A stretch of 8,960 bases of DNA from Acetofilamentum sp. (GCA_020722645.1 DYKL01000129.1:1-8960); one strand, 5' to 3'; counted from the stretch's first letter, positions 1 through 6,646 are shown. Program-made: numbers and translations. Notes: generated by a model not told the origin, from the letters alone.

Positions 1-60
1 GCTAATTTCCAAATATTGGGACGCAAACTTTCTAAAAATTGGTAGAAAGTGCAGGTTAAT

Positions 61-72
61 ACGGAACTTACT
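61..72 (+). repeat. Left terminal inverted repeat of the MITE-like element
   Basis: ACGGAACTTACT is the perfect inverse of 310-321. It is preceded by TAAT, which recurs directly after the right repeat. Confidence 0.65.
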
Positions 73-120
73 ATGAAAAATCCAGTATTTCTAAGGGTTT
101 GAGCATATAAAAACTCACAA

Positions 121-134
121 TCTGTTGCTACAAA
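121..134 (+). repeat. 14-bp direct repeat, copy 1
   Basis: TCTGTTGCTACAAA recurs identically at 250-263, 129 bp away and in the same orientation. Both copies lie inside the MITE-like element and bracket its internal leftward promoter: this copy is on the transcribed side and the other is upstream. They could be transposase or regulator binding sites, or traces of an internal duplication. The sequence does not tell which. Confidence 0.6.
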
Positions 135-163
135 TTGTAAATGCTTGATATTGTGTATTTTTG

Positions 164-193
164 CAAAATTAATGTTTTTTTTCTGACAAACAA
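164..193 (-). promoter_or_regulatory. Leftward promoter inside the MITE-like element
   Basis: On the minus strand TAATTTTG (164-171) matches the Bacteroidota -7 consensus TAnnTTTG. A TTG (-33 box, 191-193) sits 19 nt upstream. Transcription would start near 157 and read out through the left end toward position 1. The only minus-strand reading frame it meets first is about 11 codons (71-106), so it would drive whatever lies to the left of the window, or nothing. Confidence 0.5.
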
Positions 194-249
194 GTAAAAT
201 TGCATAAAAATTTTAATCTATTGATAATGTGAAATATAGTAAATTTATT

Positions 250-263
250 TCTGTTGCTACAAA
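250..263 (+). repeat. 14-bp direct repeat, copy 2
   Basis: Identical to 121-134 (TCTGTTGCTACAAA). It lies about 60 bp upstream of the leftward promoter box inside the MITE-like element. Confidence 0.6.
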
Positions 264-309
264 AGTGCCTTTTTTCTAAGCAATCGCCCGTAAACTCTAC
301 AAACTTGTA

Positions 310-321
310 AGTAAGTTCCGT
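310..321 (-). repeat. Right terminal inverted repeat of the MITE-like element
   Basis: AGTAAGTTCCGT is the reverse complement of 61-72. It is followed by TAAT (322-325), matching the bases outside the left repeat. Confidence 0.65.
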
Positions 322-370
322 TAATACAAAATTGTCCCCGGATATTTTATGTTATCCGAAATATGAAAGA

Positions 371-392
371 GTATGTAAATTGTATGTAAATT
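371..392 (+). repeat. Tandem duplication, 2 x 11 bp
   Basis: GTATGTAAATT occurs twice head to tail (371-381 and 382-392) between the MITE-like element and the tRNA terminator. Apart from a 6-bp hairpin (CGGATA at 339-344, TATCCG at 353-358), nothing else is recognisable in 322-395. Confidence 0.7.
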
Positions 393-397
393 CCAAA

Positions 398-430
398 AAC
401 AAAAAAGCCCAGACATTTCTGAAAGGGCTT
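398..430 (-). terminator. Rho-independent terminator of the tRNA-Lys gene
   Basis: Read on the minus strand, AAGCCC (425-430) pairs with GGGCTT (405-410) across a 14-nt loop that can pair further. The stem runs into an interrupted T-tract (six T, G, five T). It lies about 10 bp past the 3' end of the tRNA and has no other likely client. Confidence 0.75.
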
Positions 431-440
431 AATTTTGGAG

Positions 441-513
441 CCGGTCTGCCGGGAATCGAACCCGGGACCCCATGATTAAGAGTCACGTGCTCTGCCAGCT
501 GAGCTACAGACCG
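441..513 (-). tRNA. tRNA-Lys (anticodon CUU)
   Basis: A complete cloverleaf can be drawn on the minus strand: a 7-bp acceptor stem (CGGTCTG/CAGACCG), D stem GCTC/GAGC, an anticodon stem with loop CTCTTAA whose anticodon CTT lies at 478-480, a 5-nt variable loop, and a T stem CCGGG/CCCGG around TTCGATT. The anticodon reads AAG lysine codons. CCA is not encoded directly after the discriminator, so it must be added after transcription. The first pair is C1-G72 and the discriminator is G73, whereas bacterial tRNA-Lys such as that of E. coli has G1-C72 and A73. The gene has its own promoter and terminator. Confidence 0.95.
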
Positions 514-523
514 AAAAGATTTG

Positions 524-553
524 CAAAATTAAAACATTATTTTGAAAAACAAA
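524..553 (-). promoter_or_regulatory. Promoter of tRNA-Lys
   Basis: TAATTTTG (524-531, minus strand) matches TAnnTTTG, with TTTG (550-553) 18 nt upstream as the -33 box. The predicted start is only a few bases before the mature tRNA 5' end at 513. It fits between the tRNA and the stop codon of the secreted-protein gene at 557. No terminator is visible between that gene and the tRNA, so read-through into the tRNA is possible. Confidence 0.7.
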
Positions 554-556
554 TAT

Positions 557-2272
557 TTATTCGCTTCTGTATAAAAAAATTGTACCGTTAAATGGTTCAT
601 TTTTAACGAAATTGTTTTTTTCGTCTTTTTCTTTTGTTGTAATTATTAAAACATAGTAATAGAAACCGGTTGGGGCTTCTCTGCCTCCTCTGTTATCAAT
701 AGTTCCATCCCAGCCTTGAATCGCTTCTTCAGTCGTTTCCCATTTACAGACTACGTCTCCGTAACGATTGTAAATACGTCCGTGAATTTGTTCAATGTTC
801 GCAGCATTGATTTCTTCATCAGGGTTATTAAAGAAAGAAAAAACATCGTTCATTCCGTCTCCGTTCGGAGTAAAGATGTTATAGTCAGGTATCTCATTAA
901 ACTCGGCATAAACTGTAATTTTTTTTGATACTGTATCTCTGCAACCGCTTTGGCTTTTTACAGTAAGATTTATTTTATATTCACCCGCATAATCAAATTT
1001 TTTATAGACCTCTTCTTCTGTTTTATCATCGGTATCATCAGAAAATTCCCATTTATAAGCTTCAGCCCAGGTTGTCATATTTTTTAACTGAACGCTGTCG
1101 CCTATTCTCAAAGATTCTTTGTCCATCTCAAAGTTTGCAGATTCAACCAAAACGTCAATATCCACGTAGTCTTTGCAACCGTAATCGTTTGTAACATTAA
1201 AAGTATAAATATTAGCTCCCCTGTCAGGTGGTGTAACATAAGCAATTCCTTGATCATTTGTGCTTGCAGGCTCCCAAGAAATCTGATTAATTTTATTAGA
1301 GTATTTAATTGTATCTCTTTCCAAATCTTCGTCAAAATAAAGAGACCAAGCAAAAATATAGCCGTTATCCTCATTTGAATGAACATCTTCTACTGAGATT
1401 GTCCAGTTACCATTCAAAGGACAGCCCGAAAATTTTGTCCACAAACTATCTGCTTGATAAGAGCCAGAAGGAAGTGTGTCCTGACCCGAAAAAGTATTCA
1501 TTGTTCCATATTCAGGCATATTTGACCAGTAATACCAATATCCAGCACCGGGGCTAAGGTCAGTAGGTTCAATAACCGGTTCTCCAAAAGATTTTTCAAC
1601 ACCACCGGAATCTTTCAAAACCACTTCTTTACCTGTCGGACAGGTTAAAACAACTCTTAAATCCGATATGTTTGAATGCTCTATTTTTAAACCGATACTA
1701 TCAATGTCGGTAGCCTGTGTGAAATAATCCGTCAAATAAAAACTTCGTCTTGTAATTACCGATGAATATGAATAATTGTGGTGTATATATTGTTCCAGTT
1801 GTTCAGTTTTAACATTTTGTCTTTCTTCTTCCCACAATTCCATATCTGCCACACCTATTAATTTTACTTCTTCTCCAAAACAAATACCATCTTGACCGTC
1901 TGGAATATCAGCTTTTGTCTGACTGAAATCAGGCTCTAATCCAATTTTTACGGGATAAATATTGTATCCCCAAAGAGTATCATTCCATACAGTTACAAGA
2001 ATTCTATGGGCTTTTCTGTCGTGAAAAGTGTGAAAAACAGTATCCATACCGATTCCTTCAACAATATCAGAGTTATCATCAAAGTCCCAGATAAAATTCA
2101 TATCAGGCACTGTATCTGTACCATATATACCATAAGCGTAAAAAGTCTGATTTGTATCAACGCAGGTTTTTAGTGTATCAACTTCAAAATTGCTTTTAAC
2201 TGATACAAAAAACTGTGCAGAACCAGAAAAGGAAAAAATAACAAAAAATGATATAAAAATATAATATTTCAT
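557..2272 (-). CDS. T9SS-exported PKD/P-domain surface protein with type B (gliding-motility-associated) sorting domain
   Basis: A 571-aa secreted protein. Residues 1-19 form a signal peptide (hydrophobic core, then SGSA before Gln20). A PKD-like fold follows (about 25-110, with WDFDD at 62-66), then a region resembling the proprotein convertase P domain (about 185-316, ending in CPLNGNWTISVED and WSLYF), an Ig/PKD-like stretch (325-376), and a second PKD domain (380-456). The C-terminal domain (460-571: FTPNGDGMNDVF, IYNRYGD, GWDG, PTGFYYY) is the type B T9SS sorting domain seen in gliding-motility-associated proteins. No protease or other catalytic domain is visible, although P domains usually accompany peptidases. 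The likely role is an extracellular adhesive or structural protein; substrate unknown. Start: a longer frame reaches 2341, but the -7 box at 2298-2305 lies inside that extension and the Met at 2272 begins a textbook signal peptide, so 2272 is used. Confidence 0.88.
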   Translation of the reverse strand: MKYYIFISFFVIFSFSGSAQFFVSVKSNFEVDTLKTCVDTNQTFYAYGIYGTDTVPDMNFIWDFDDNSDIVEGIGMDTVFHTFHDRKAHRILVTVWNDTLWGYNIYPVKIGLEPDFSQTKADIPDGQDGICFGEEVKLIGVADMELWEEERQNVKTEQLEQYIHHNYSYSSVITRRSFYLTDYFTQATDIDSIGLKIEHSNISDLRVVLTCPTGKEVVLKDSGGVEKSFGEPVIEPTDLSPGAGYWYYWSNMPEYGTMNTFSGQDTLPSGSYQADSLWTKFSGCPLNGNWTISVEDVHSNEDNGYIFAWSLYFDEDLERDTIKYSNKINQISWEPASTNDQGIAYVTPPDRGANIYTFNVTNDYGCKDYVDIDVLVESANFEMDKESLRIGDSVQLKNMTTWAEAYKWEFSDDTDDKTEEEVYKKFDYAGEYKINLTVKSQSGCRDTVSKKITVYAEFNEIPDYNIFTPNGDGMNDVFSFFNNPDEEINAANIEQIHGRIYNRYGDVVCKWETTEEAIQGWDGTIDNRGGREAPTGFYYYVLIITTKEKDEKNNFVKNEPFNGTIFLYRSE

Positions 2273-2297
2273 AATATTTGATTTCTCAAAATTTCGG

Positions 2298-2305
2298 CAA
2301 ATATA
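2298..2305 (-). promoter_or_regulatory. Promoter -7 box of the secreted PKD/P-domain gene
   Basis: TATATTTG on the minus strand is a perfect TAnnTTTG, 25 bp before the chosen ATG at 2272, implying a leader of about 20 nt. The -33 region is poor. Its position rules against starts upstream of about 2290. Confidence 0.6.
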
Positions 2306-2408
2306 AAAAAAAGCATTTGTTTTTTTCATAAAAAACATCAAAACTGTTTGAATGTTGCATTTTCATTACTAAATATTCACTAAAAATTTATAAAACCCAA
2401 AAAAACAC

Positions 2409-2416
2409 TAATTTTG
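2409..2416 (+). promoter_or_regulatory. Promoter -7 box of era
   Basis: TAATTTTG matches TAnnTTTG 17 bp before the era ATG, predicting a leader of about 10 nt. No clear TTG is present at the -33 spacing. It is divergent from the box at 2298-2305, about 100 bp away. Confidence 0.55.
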
Positions 2417-2433
2417 CGAAAAAAATAAGAAAA

Positions 2434-3312
2434 ATGCATAAAGCAGGATTTGTAAATATCATAGGAAATCCAAATGTTGGGAAATCTACCTTGATGAATC
2501 GTTTGACAGGTGAAAAATTGTCAATAATAACATCAAAGGCACAAACTACAAGACAGAGAATTATGGGAATTGTTTCAGGCGATGATTTTCAGATAGTTTA
2601 CTCAGATACTCCGGGAATATTAGAACCTAAATACAAATTGCAGGAATCTATGCTCAAATATGTCGAAAACGCATTGGAAGATGCTGATATTCTGCTATTT
2701 GTTACAGACCCTATTGACAGCAAAAAAATTAACATCAGTTATACGGAAAAAATTAAAAATCTGGGCGTCCCGATAATTCTGATTATTAACAAAATAGACA
2801 CAACCGAACAAGCGGCTGTAAACATTTTAATTGAAAAGTGGAAGGAAATTTATCCTCAGGCTGAAATTATTCCTGCTTCTGCATTGCACAATTTTAATCT
2901 TGAAAAAGTTCTGAATATTATCATCGAAAAACTACCCGAATCGCCTGCATATTTTGAAAAAGACAGACTGACAGACAAACCGATGCGTTTTTTTGTATCG
3001 GAAATAATCAGAGAAAAAATATTTTTGAGTTTCAGGCAGGAATTGCCCTATTCTACGGAAGTTGTTGTTGATTCCTATAAAGAATATCCGCAAATTACCA
3101 AAATATCTGCAACCATTTTTGTAGCAAGAGAATCTCAAAAACCAATTATTATAGGAAACAAAGGACAATCTATCAAAAAAATAGGAACCGATGCCCGTAT
3201 TGATATTGAAAAATTTATTGACTCAAAAGTTTATCTTGAATTATTTGTTAAAGTTAATAAAAACTGGAGAGATGATGTACTTAAACTAAAAAGATTCGGC
3301 TACGAAAGCTGA
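2434..3312 (+). CDS. era: GTPase Era, ribosome biogenesis
   Basis: 292 aa, close to the usual 295-300 of Era. The N-terminal GTPase domain shows G1 GNPNVGKS (11-18), the switch I threonines TTRQR (38-42), G3 DTPG (58-61), G4 NKID (119-122) and G5 SAL (149-151). The C-terminal KH domain carries GNKGQSIKKIG (241-251), the RNA-binding loop. In other bacteria Era binds near the 3' end of 16S rRNA and acts in 30S assembly and cold adaptation; the motifs here are intact, so the same role is inferred. The start is the ATG directly after a TAnnTTTG box, in an AT-rich leader without a Shine-Dalgarno sequence. It is transcribed away from the secreted-protein gene and appears to be its own unit, with a 105-bp gap to the radical SAM gene. 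Confidence 0.97.
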   Translation: MHKAGFVNIIGNPNVGKSTLMNRLTGEKLSIITSKAQTTRQRIMGIVSGDDFQIVYSDTPGILEPKYKLQESMLKYVENALEDADILLFVTDPIDSKKINISYTEKIKNLGVPIILIINKIDTTEQAAVNILIEKWKEIYPQAEIIPASALHNFNLEKVLNIIIEKLPESPAYFEKDRLTDKPMRFFVSEIIREKIFLSFRQELPYSTEVVVDSYKEYPQITKISATIFVARESQKPIIIGNKGQSIKKIGTDARIDIEKFIDSKVYLELFVKVNKNWRDDVLKLKRFGYES

Positions 3313-3339
3313 TTAAAGAGTTATTAAGTTTTCAGTTTA

Positions 3340-3368
3340 TTGAACTTTCAGGTCATAAGTTATCTTTT
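3340..3368 (+). promoter_or_regulatory. Candidate promoter of the radical SAM gene
   Basis: TTG (3340-3342), 18 nt, then TATCTTTT (3361-3368), which matches TAnnTTTG at all but the last base. It would give a leader of roughly 40 nt, longer than for neighbouring genes. Co-transcription with era is an alternative. Confidence 0.3.
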
Positions 3369-3370
3369 TT
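3343..3370 (+). terminator. Possible weak terminator after era
   Basis: AACTT (3343-3347) can pair with AAGTT (3357-3361), followed closely by six T (3365-3370). The stem is only 5 bp and AT-rich. The same bases overlap a candidate promoter, so this is tentative. Confidence 0.22.
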
Positions 3371-3417
3371 ATTGAAATGTCGAAAATTAATAACAAAGAT
3401 TTACAAATTATATCAAA

Positions 3418-4362
3418 ATGGAAAAATATAAACATATTTTTGGTCCCGTTCCTTCAAGAAGGCTGGGAATGTCGCTTGGAGTTGATTTAGTGCCGCATAA
3501 AGTATGTACAATGGACTGTGTTTATTGTGAATGTGGCAAAACAACCAAATTAACATTAAATCGCAAAGAATACGTATTGTTCAAAAATGTAAAAACTGAG
3601 CTTGAAGATTTTTTCAGCAAAAATCCAAATCCCGATTACATAACTTTTTCGGGAGCCGGTGAACCAACATTGAACTCTAAAATCGGAGAGGTTTTAAAAT
3701 TTATAAAAAATTTCAAACCTGAAATTCCGGTTGCTGTGCTTACTAACGGCAGCCTTTTTTGGGATAAACAAGTCAGAGATGAAATAATGAACGCTGATAT
3801 AGTCCTTCCGTCGCTTGATGCAGCCATAAAAGAGGACTTTATAAAAATAAACAAACCGGAAGAAAATTTATGTATTGAAAAATATGTTGAAGGACTTATT
3901 CAATTCAGCAAAGAATTTAAAGGCAAAATTTGGTTAGAAATCCTTTTTATTCCTGATTACAACGATAGTTTGGAAAACATAAATAAATTAAAAGAAATAA
4001 TTCTGGAGATAAATCCCGAAAAAGTACAGCTTAACACACTTGACCGCCCCGGCACAGTCAACGAAATAAGAGCAGCAACTCATTCCGAACTAAACCGGAT
4101 TATAACTACTTGGAACTTGCCAAATGTCGAAATTATTGCAGCTCCGCCTCATAGAAAGGACATTAAATCTTATCGTACTGATACAGAAAATGTAATTCTG
4201 GAAACAATATCCCGCAGACCTTGTACATTGGACGATTTGAGTAAAATACTGGGTTTACATGTAAATGAAGTGAATAAATATTTAAGTGTTCTGGAAACTG
4301 AAAATAAAATTTTTCATGTAAAACAACAAAGGGGATTTTTTTATAAGACAAAAAAACAATAA
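3418..4362 (+). CDS. Radical SAM protein (COG0731-like) with C-terminal winged-helix-like region
   Basis: 314 aa. The N-terminus reads GPVPSRRLGMSLGVDL (9-24), followed by the 4Fe-4S cluster motif CxxxCxxC with C30, C34 and C37; GAGEPT (79-84) fits the SAM-binding GGE-type motif. This pattern belongs to the radical SAM group annotated as Fe-S oxidoreductases related to tRNA wyosine synthesis (COG0731). Bacteria lack wyosine, so the substrate is unknown and that label should not be taken literally. Residues about 252-312 (SRRPCTLDDLSKILGLHVNEVNKYLSVLE region, then a basic end) resemble a winged helix-turn-helix in which a recognition helix is followed by a beta wing. It may bind nucleic acid or sense the substrate. 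The ATG at 3418 is immediately followed by the conserved N-terminus. The protein is presumably cytoplasmic, and neighbours give no clue to its job. Confidence 0.85.
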   Translation: MEKYKHIFGPVPSRRLGMSLGVDLVPHKVCTMDCVYCECGKTTKLTLNRKEYVLFKNVKTELEDFFSKNPNPDYITFSGAGEPTLNSKIGEVLKFIKNFKPEIPVAVLTNGSLFWDKQVRDEIMNADIVLPSLDAAIKEDFIKINKPEENLCIEKYVEGLIQFSKEFKGKIWLEILFIPDYNDSLENINKLKEIILEINPEKVQLNTLDRPGTVNEIRAATHSELNRIITTWNLPNVEIIAAPPHRKDIKSYRTDTENVILETISRRPCTLDDLSKILGLHVNEVNKYLSVLETENKIFHVKQQRGFFYKTKKQ

Positions 4363-4453
4363 AATAGACAAAGCAAAACATATAAATTTAGGCTTCATTT
4401 TTGCATTAAAAATAATCCAAACAATTTTTTTCCGAAAATATATAAATAAAAAC

Positions 4454-4485
4454 TTGTTATATTAAAAAAAAAATTTGTATATTTA
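4454..4485 (+). promoter_or_regulatory. Promoter of the type A T9SS protein gene
   Basis: TTG (4454-4456), 21 nt, then TATATTTA (4478-4485), a one-mismatch TAnnTTTG box. It sits 10 bp before the ATG at 4496, so the leader would be very short. It overlaps the upstream TTG start at 4475, which argues against that start. Confidence 0.45.
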
Positions 4486-4495
4486 CGGCGAAATT

Positions 4496-6241
4496 ATGAA
4501 GCCTTTATATATTGCCATATTGTTGTTTTTACTAGTTAGTCTGAAAGGATTTTCAAACTCAAAACTAGTTGATTTTATTACCATAAAAGGATATGTCACT
4601 GATTTGTCAGGAAACGAAAAATTTGCTGATTTTCCGGTTATTATTTATCCTAATTTAAACGACATTACAGAAAAATATACTGTTTATACAAACAAAGACG
4701 GATTTTATTTTTTCACTTATTCAAAACCAAACACTGATGTTTTGATAACATTAAAAGGAAATTGTGAAGGTGAATGGATTGAATACACAGACACTATTTT
4801 AAGAACTACCGGAGTAATTACAAAAAACTTCAAAATATGTCATAACCCTTTATGGTATATTCAAGACATTGTAATTGATGGTTTTGTATATGACTCTATT
4901 TACAACGTTCCAGTTGCTGGACACCCGATTGCAATTACTCAAACACGTGGTTATTTAATGTCTGTCAGTTGTTATACTGATGCAACAGGATATTATAAAG
5001 ATACAATCAAAGCTAACATTTTCGACTCATTAAAAATCAATATCAGCACCTATTCTTTTTGCGATAAAGATATTGAGATGATTACAAAATCATATAGCCA
5101 GAAATTTTTCAACCTTATTTCGGCAAATTTTATGATTTGTTCTGAACCATCTATTGAATGGAATGTGGCATTCTTTCACAATGTAAACTACGAAACAAAT
5201 GAAGTTTACTTTTATTATATCGGTAATTTTGACGCAGACTCTGTTCTTTGGGATTTCGGAGACAATACATACGGCAGTGGTACTGAAATTTTTCATACAT
5301 TTGAATATGGTAGTTATAATGTGAGAATGACTGCTTTTAAAAATTCAGAAACAAAAAAATATGAAGAAAGAATTTTTGTCGGCAGAACTTTCAGCATAGA
5401 AGGAACTGTATATGCATCAGGTGTTCCGATTGAGCAAGGTTACGTCATTGCAGTTATAAACAACAAGTCTAGTTGTTCTTTGATGAATAGTTGTCAGATT
5501 AACAATGGCTTTTATACTATTGAAAAAATAATGAAAGGCGATTATTATATTTATGCCATTCCAGAGTTTGACATTGATACGATATTTTTCCCAAAATACA
5601 TCGCAACCTATTTTGATGGTGCCTTTAACTGGCAAAACTCTAACACGTTTCATCTGGAACAAACCGACACAGGAATTGATATTAATTTATACAAAAGCAC
5701 TGAAATTTATTTTGGAGAAAATTCAATCAATATTTATGCAAACGAAGACTTGTTGAACCATTTTGAGATTGTAAACGTATTACTTTTCAACTCATCAGGG
5801 GAACCAATTAATTCATTACCACTATCAACAAACAGCAGAAGAAGTTTCAATTATTTACCCGAAGGAAATTATTCAGTAAAAGCTCAAGTTCCCGGTTATG
5901 ATTCCAAAGTCTGCAATCTTTATCTATATGACGGCTTTATTCCAACTGTTAATTTTTATCTTAACGGCATAACTGTTGATTATACACTTGGAAACATTCA
6001 GGAGTTAGGTGAAAATGATTTTTTTGTTTATCCAAATCCATTCAAAAACTTCTTTGTTATTGAATCTGAATATCAAAATTTTGATATTGAAATTTACGAT
6101 ATTAACGGAAAACTTATTGAAAAACAAACTATTTCAAATTCAGAAAAAATTAATACAAATATAAACAATACGGGAATTTATTTTTTAATCCTAAAATCCG
6201 ACAACCTAATAATCGGAAGGAAAATGTTGATAAAAAATTAG
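4496..6241 (+). CDS. T9SS-exported protein with PKD and carboxypeptidase-regulatory-like domains and type A sorting domain
   Basis: 581 aa. Residues 1-20 form a signal peptide (LYIAILLFLLVSL core). Several beta-sandwich repeats of the carboxypeptidase-regulatory-like kind follow: about 28-115 (ITIKGYVTD ... TNKDGFYFF), 126-215 (IDGFVYD ... TDATGYYKD) and 298-400 (SIEGTVYASG). A PKD domain lies at about 225-295 (LWDFGDNTYGSG, then HTFEYGSY). The C-terminus (508-581: FFVYPNPFKNFF, IYDINGKLIEK, GIYFLILKSDN, RKMLIKN) is a classical type A T9SS sorting domain, so the protein should cross the outer membrane and be released or anchored after cleavage of that domain. No catalytic domain is seen; an adhesin or structural role is inferred. 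Translation could formally begin at TTG 4475, but ATG 4496 starts the signal peptide. The START-domain gene follows 22 bp downstream. Confidence 0.88.
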   Translation: MKPLYIAILLFLLVSLKGFSNSKLVDFITIKGYVTDLSGNEKFADFPVIIYPNLNDITEKYTVYTNKDGFYFFTYSKPNTDVLITLKGNCEGEWIEYTDTILRTTGVITKNFKICHNPLWYIQDIVIDGFVYDSIYNVPVAGHPIAITQTRGYLMSVSCYTDATGYYKDTIKANIFDSLKINISTYSFCDKDIEMITKSYSQKFFNLISANFMICSEPSIEWNVAFFHNVNYETNEVYFYYIGNFDADSVLWDFGDNTYGSGTEIFHTFEYGSYNVRMTAFKNSETKKYEERIFVGRTFSIEGTVYASGVPIEQGYVIAVINNKSSCSLMNSCQINNGFYTIEKIMKGDYYIYAIPEFDIDTIFFPKYIATYFDGAFNWQNSNTFHLEQTDTGIDINLYKSTEIYFGENSINIYANEDLLNHFEIVNVLLFNSSGEPINSLPLSTNSRRSFNYLPEGNYSVKAQVPGYDSKVCNLYLYDGFIPTVNFYLNGITVDYTLGNIQELGENDFFVYPNPFKNFFVIESEYQNFDIEIYDINGKLIEKQTISNSEKINTNINNTGIYFLILKSDNLIIGRKMLIKN

Positions 6242-6263
6242 CTTATAAAAGTAAATTATTAAA

Positions 6264-6638
6264 ATGAACAAAATTATTTTAGATTATATTTTCAGAACCT
6301 CACCTAACATTTTATTTAAAAGATTATCAACCGCATCGGGCTTATCAGAATGGTTTGCTGATGATGTTTCAGTAAAAAACGAAGTTTACACTTTCAAATG
6401 GAACGGACACGTTCAAAGCGGAATGATTAAAATTGACAGAAAAGCATTGATTGTTAAAATTATTTGGATAGATGACGATAAGGAATATTTAGAATTTCGC
6501 CTCGAAAAAAGTAATATGAGCAAAGACTTAACTTTATACATAACCGATTTTATCGATGAAGACGAAGATATAGACGACCTCAAAAATCTTTGGGAAAGTA
6601 GCATTGACAAATTAAAGACAAAATTGGGGATTAAATAG
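6264..6638 (+). CDS. START-like domain protein (SRPBCC fold)
   Basis: A 124-aa single-domain cytoplasmic protein. The pattern DYIFRTSPNILFKRLSTASGLSEWFADDV (7-35), FKWNG (44-48), a run of beta strands, and LYITDFID (91-98) leading into a final helix with W110 fits the Bacteroidota START-like family (helix-grip fold related to AHSA1/Bet v 1 proteins). Members have a hydrophobic cavity, but the ligand is generally unknown, and nothing here identifies it. An acidic stretch (98-105) precedes the last helix. It starts 22 bp after the secreted-protein gene with no promoter box in the gap, so co-transcription is likely. Its TAG stop lies 2 bp from the stop of the convergent gene. Confidence 0.85.
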   Translation: MNKIILDYIFRTSPNILFKRLSTASGLSEWFADDVSVKNEVYTFKWNGHVQSGMIKIDRKALIVKIIWIDDDKEYLEFRLEKSNMSKDLTLYITDFIDEDEDIDDLKNLWESSIDKLKTKLGIK

Positions 6639-6646
6639 TCCTATTT
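6633..6646. other. Palindrome covering both convergent stop codons
   Basis: AAATAG-TC-CTATTT is a perfect 6-bp inverted repeat centred exactly between the two tail-to-tail genes. Each arm supplies one TAG stop. The loop is too short and the arms too AT-rich for an efficient terminator, and no other terminator is visible between the genes. Confidence 0.5.

Larger units (their letters stand above)
61..321. mobile_element. MITE-like non-autonomous element, 261 bp
   Basis: The left end ACGGAACTTACT (61-72) is matched perfectly by its reverse complement AGTAAGTTCCGT (310-321), giving 12-bp terminal inverted repeats. The bases immediately outside are TAAT on the left (57-60) and TAAT on the right (322-325), as expected for a 4-bp target duplication; TTAAT with ends one base shorter also fits. 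The interior has no meaningful open reading frame, so any transposase would have to act in trans. It contains a good leftward Bacteroidota promoter (164-193) and a 14-bp direct repeat. Termini, flanking duplication and size together suggest a miniature inverted-repeat transposable element or an internally deleted insertion sequence. The parent family cannot be named from this window. Confidence 0.62.

Noticed and set aside
27..50. Hairpin ACTTTCTA/TAGAAAGT at the left edge
   Set aside because: An 8-bp stem with an 8-nt loop but no T-tract and no gene to terminate; its meaning cannot be judged at the window edge.
71..106. 11-codon minus-strand reading frame downstream of the element's internal promoter
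   Set aside because: Too short, with no supporting signal; expected by chance.
339..358. CGGATA/TATCCG hairpin
   Set aside because: Only 6 bp, with no T-tract on either strand; probably incidental.
716..1557. Plus-strand reading frames inside the PKD/P-domain gene
   Set aside because: They are antisense to a long, domain-rich gene and encode no recognisable motif; the same holds for the short frames opposite the other genes.
2273..2341. Upstream in-frame extension of the PKD/P-domain protein, 23 extra residues
   Set aside because: A perfect TAnnTTTG box lies inside the extension, and the signal peptide begins only at 2272.
4397..4413. ATTTTT/AAAAAT hairpin after the radical SAM gene as a terminator
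   Set aside because: All A-T stem, and the T run lies more than 10 bp away; too weak to call.
4475..4495. TTG start upstream of the type A T9SS protein
   Set aside because: It overlaps the likely -7 box; the ATG at 4496 directly begins a normal signal peptide.
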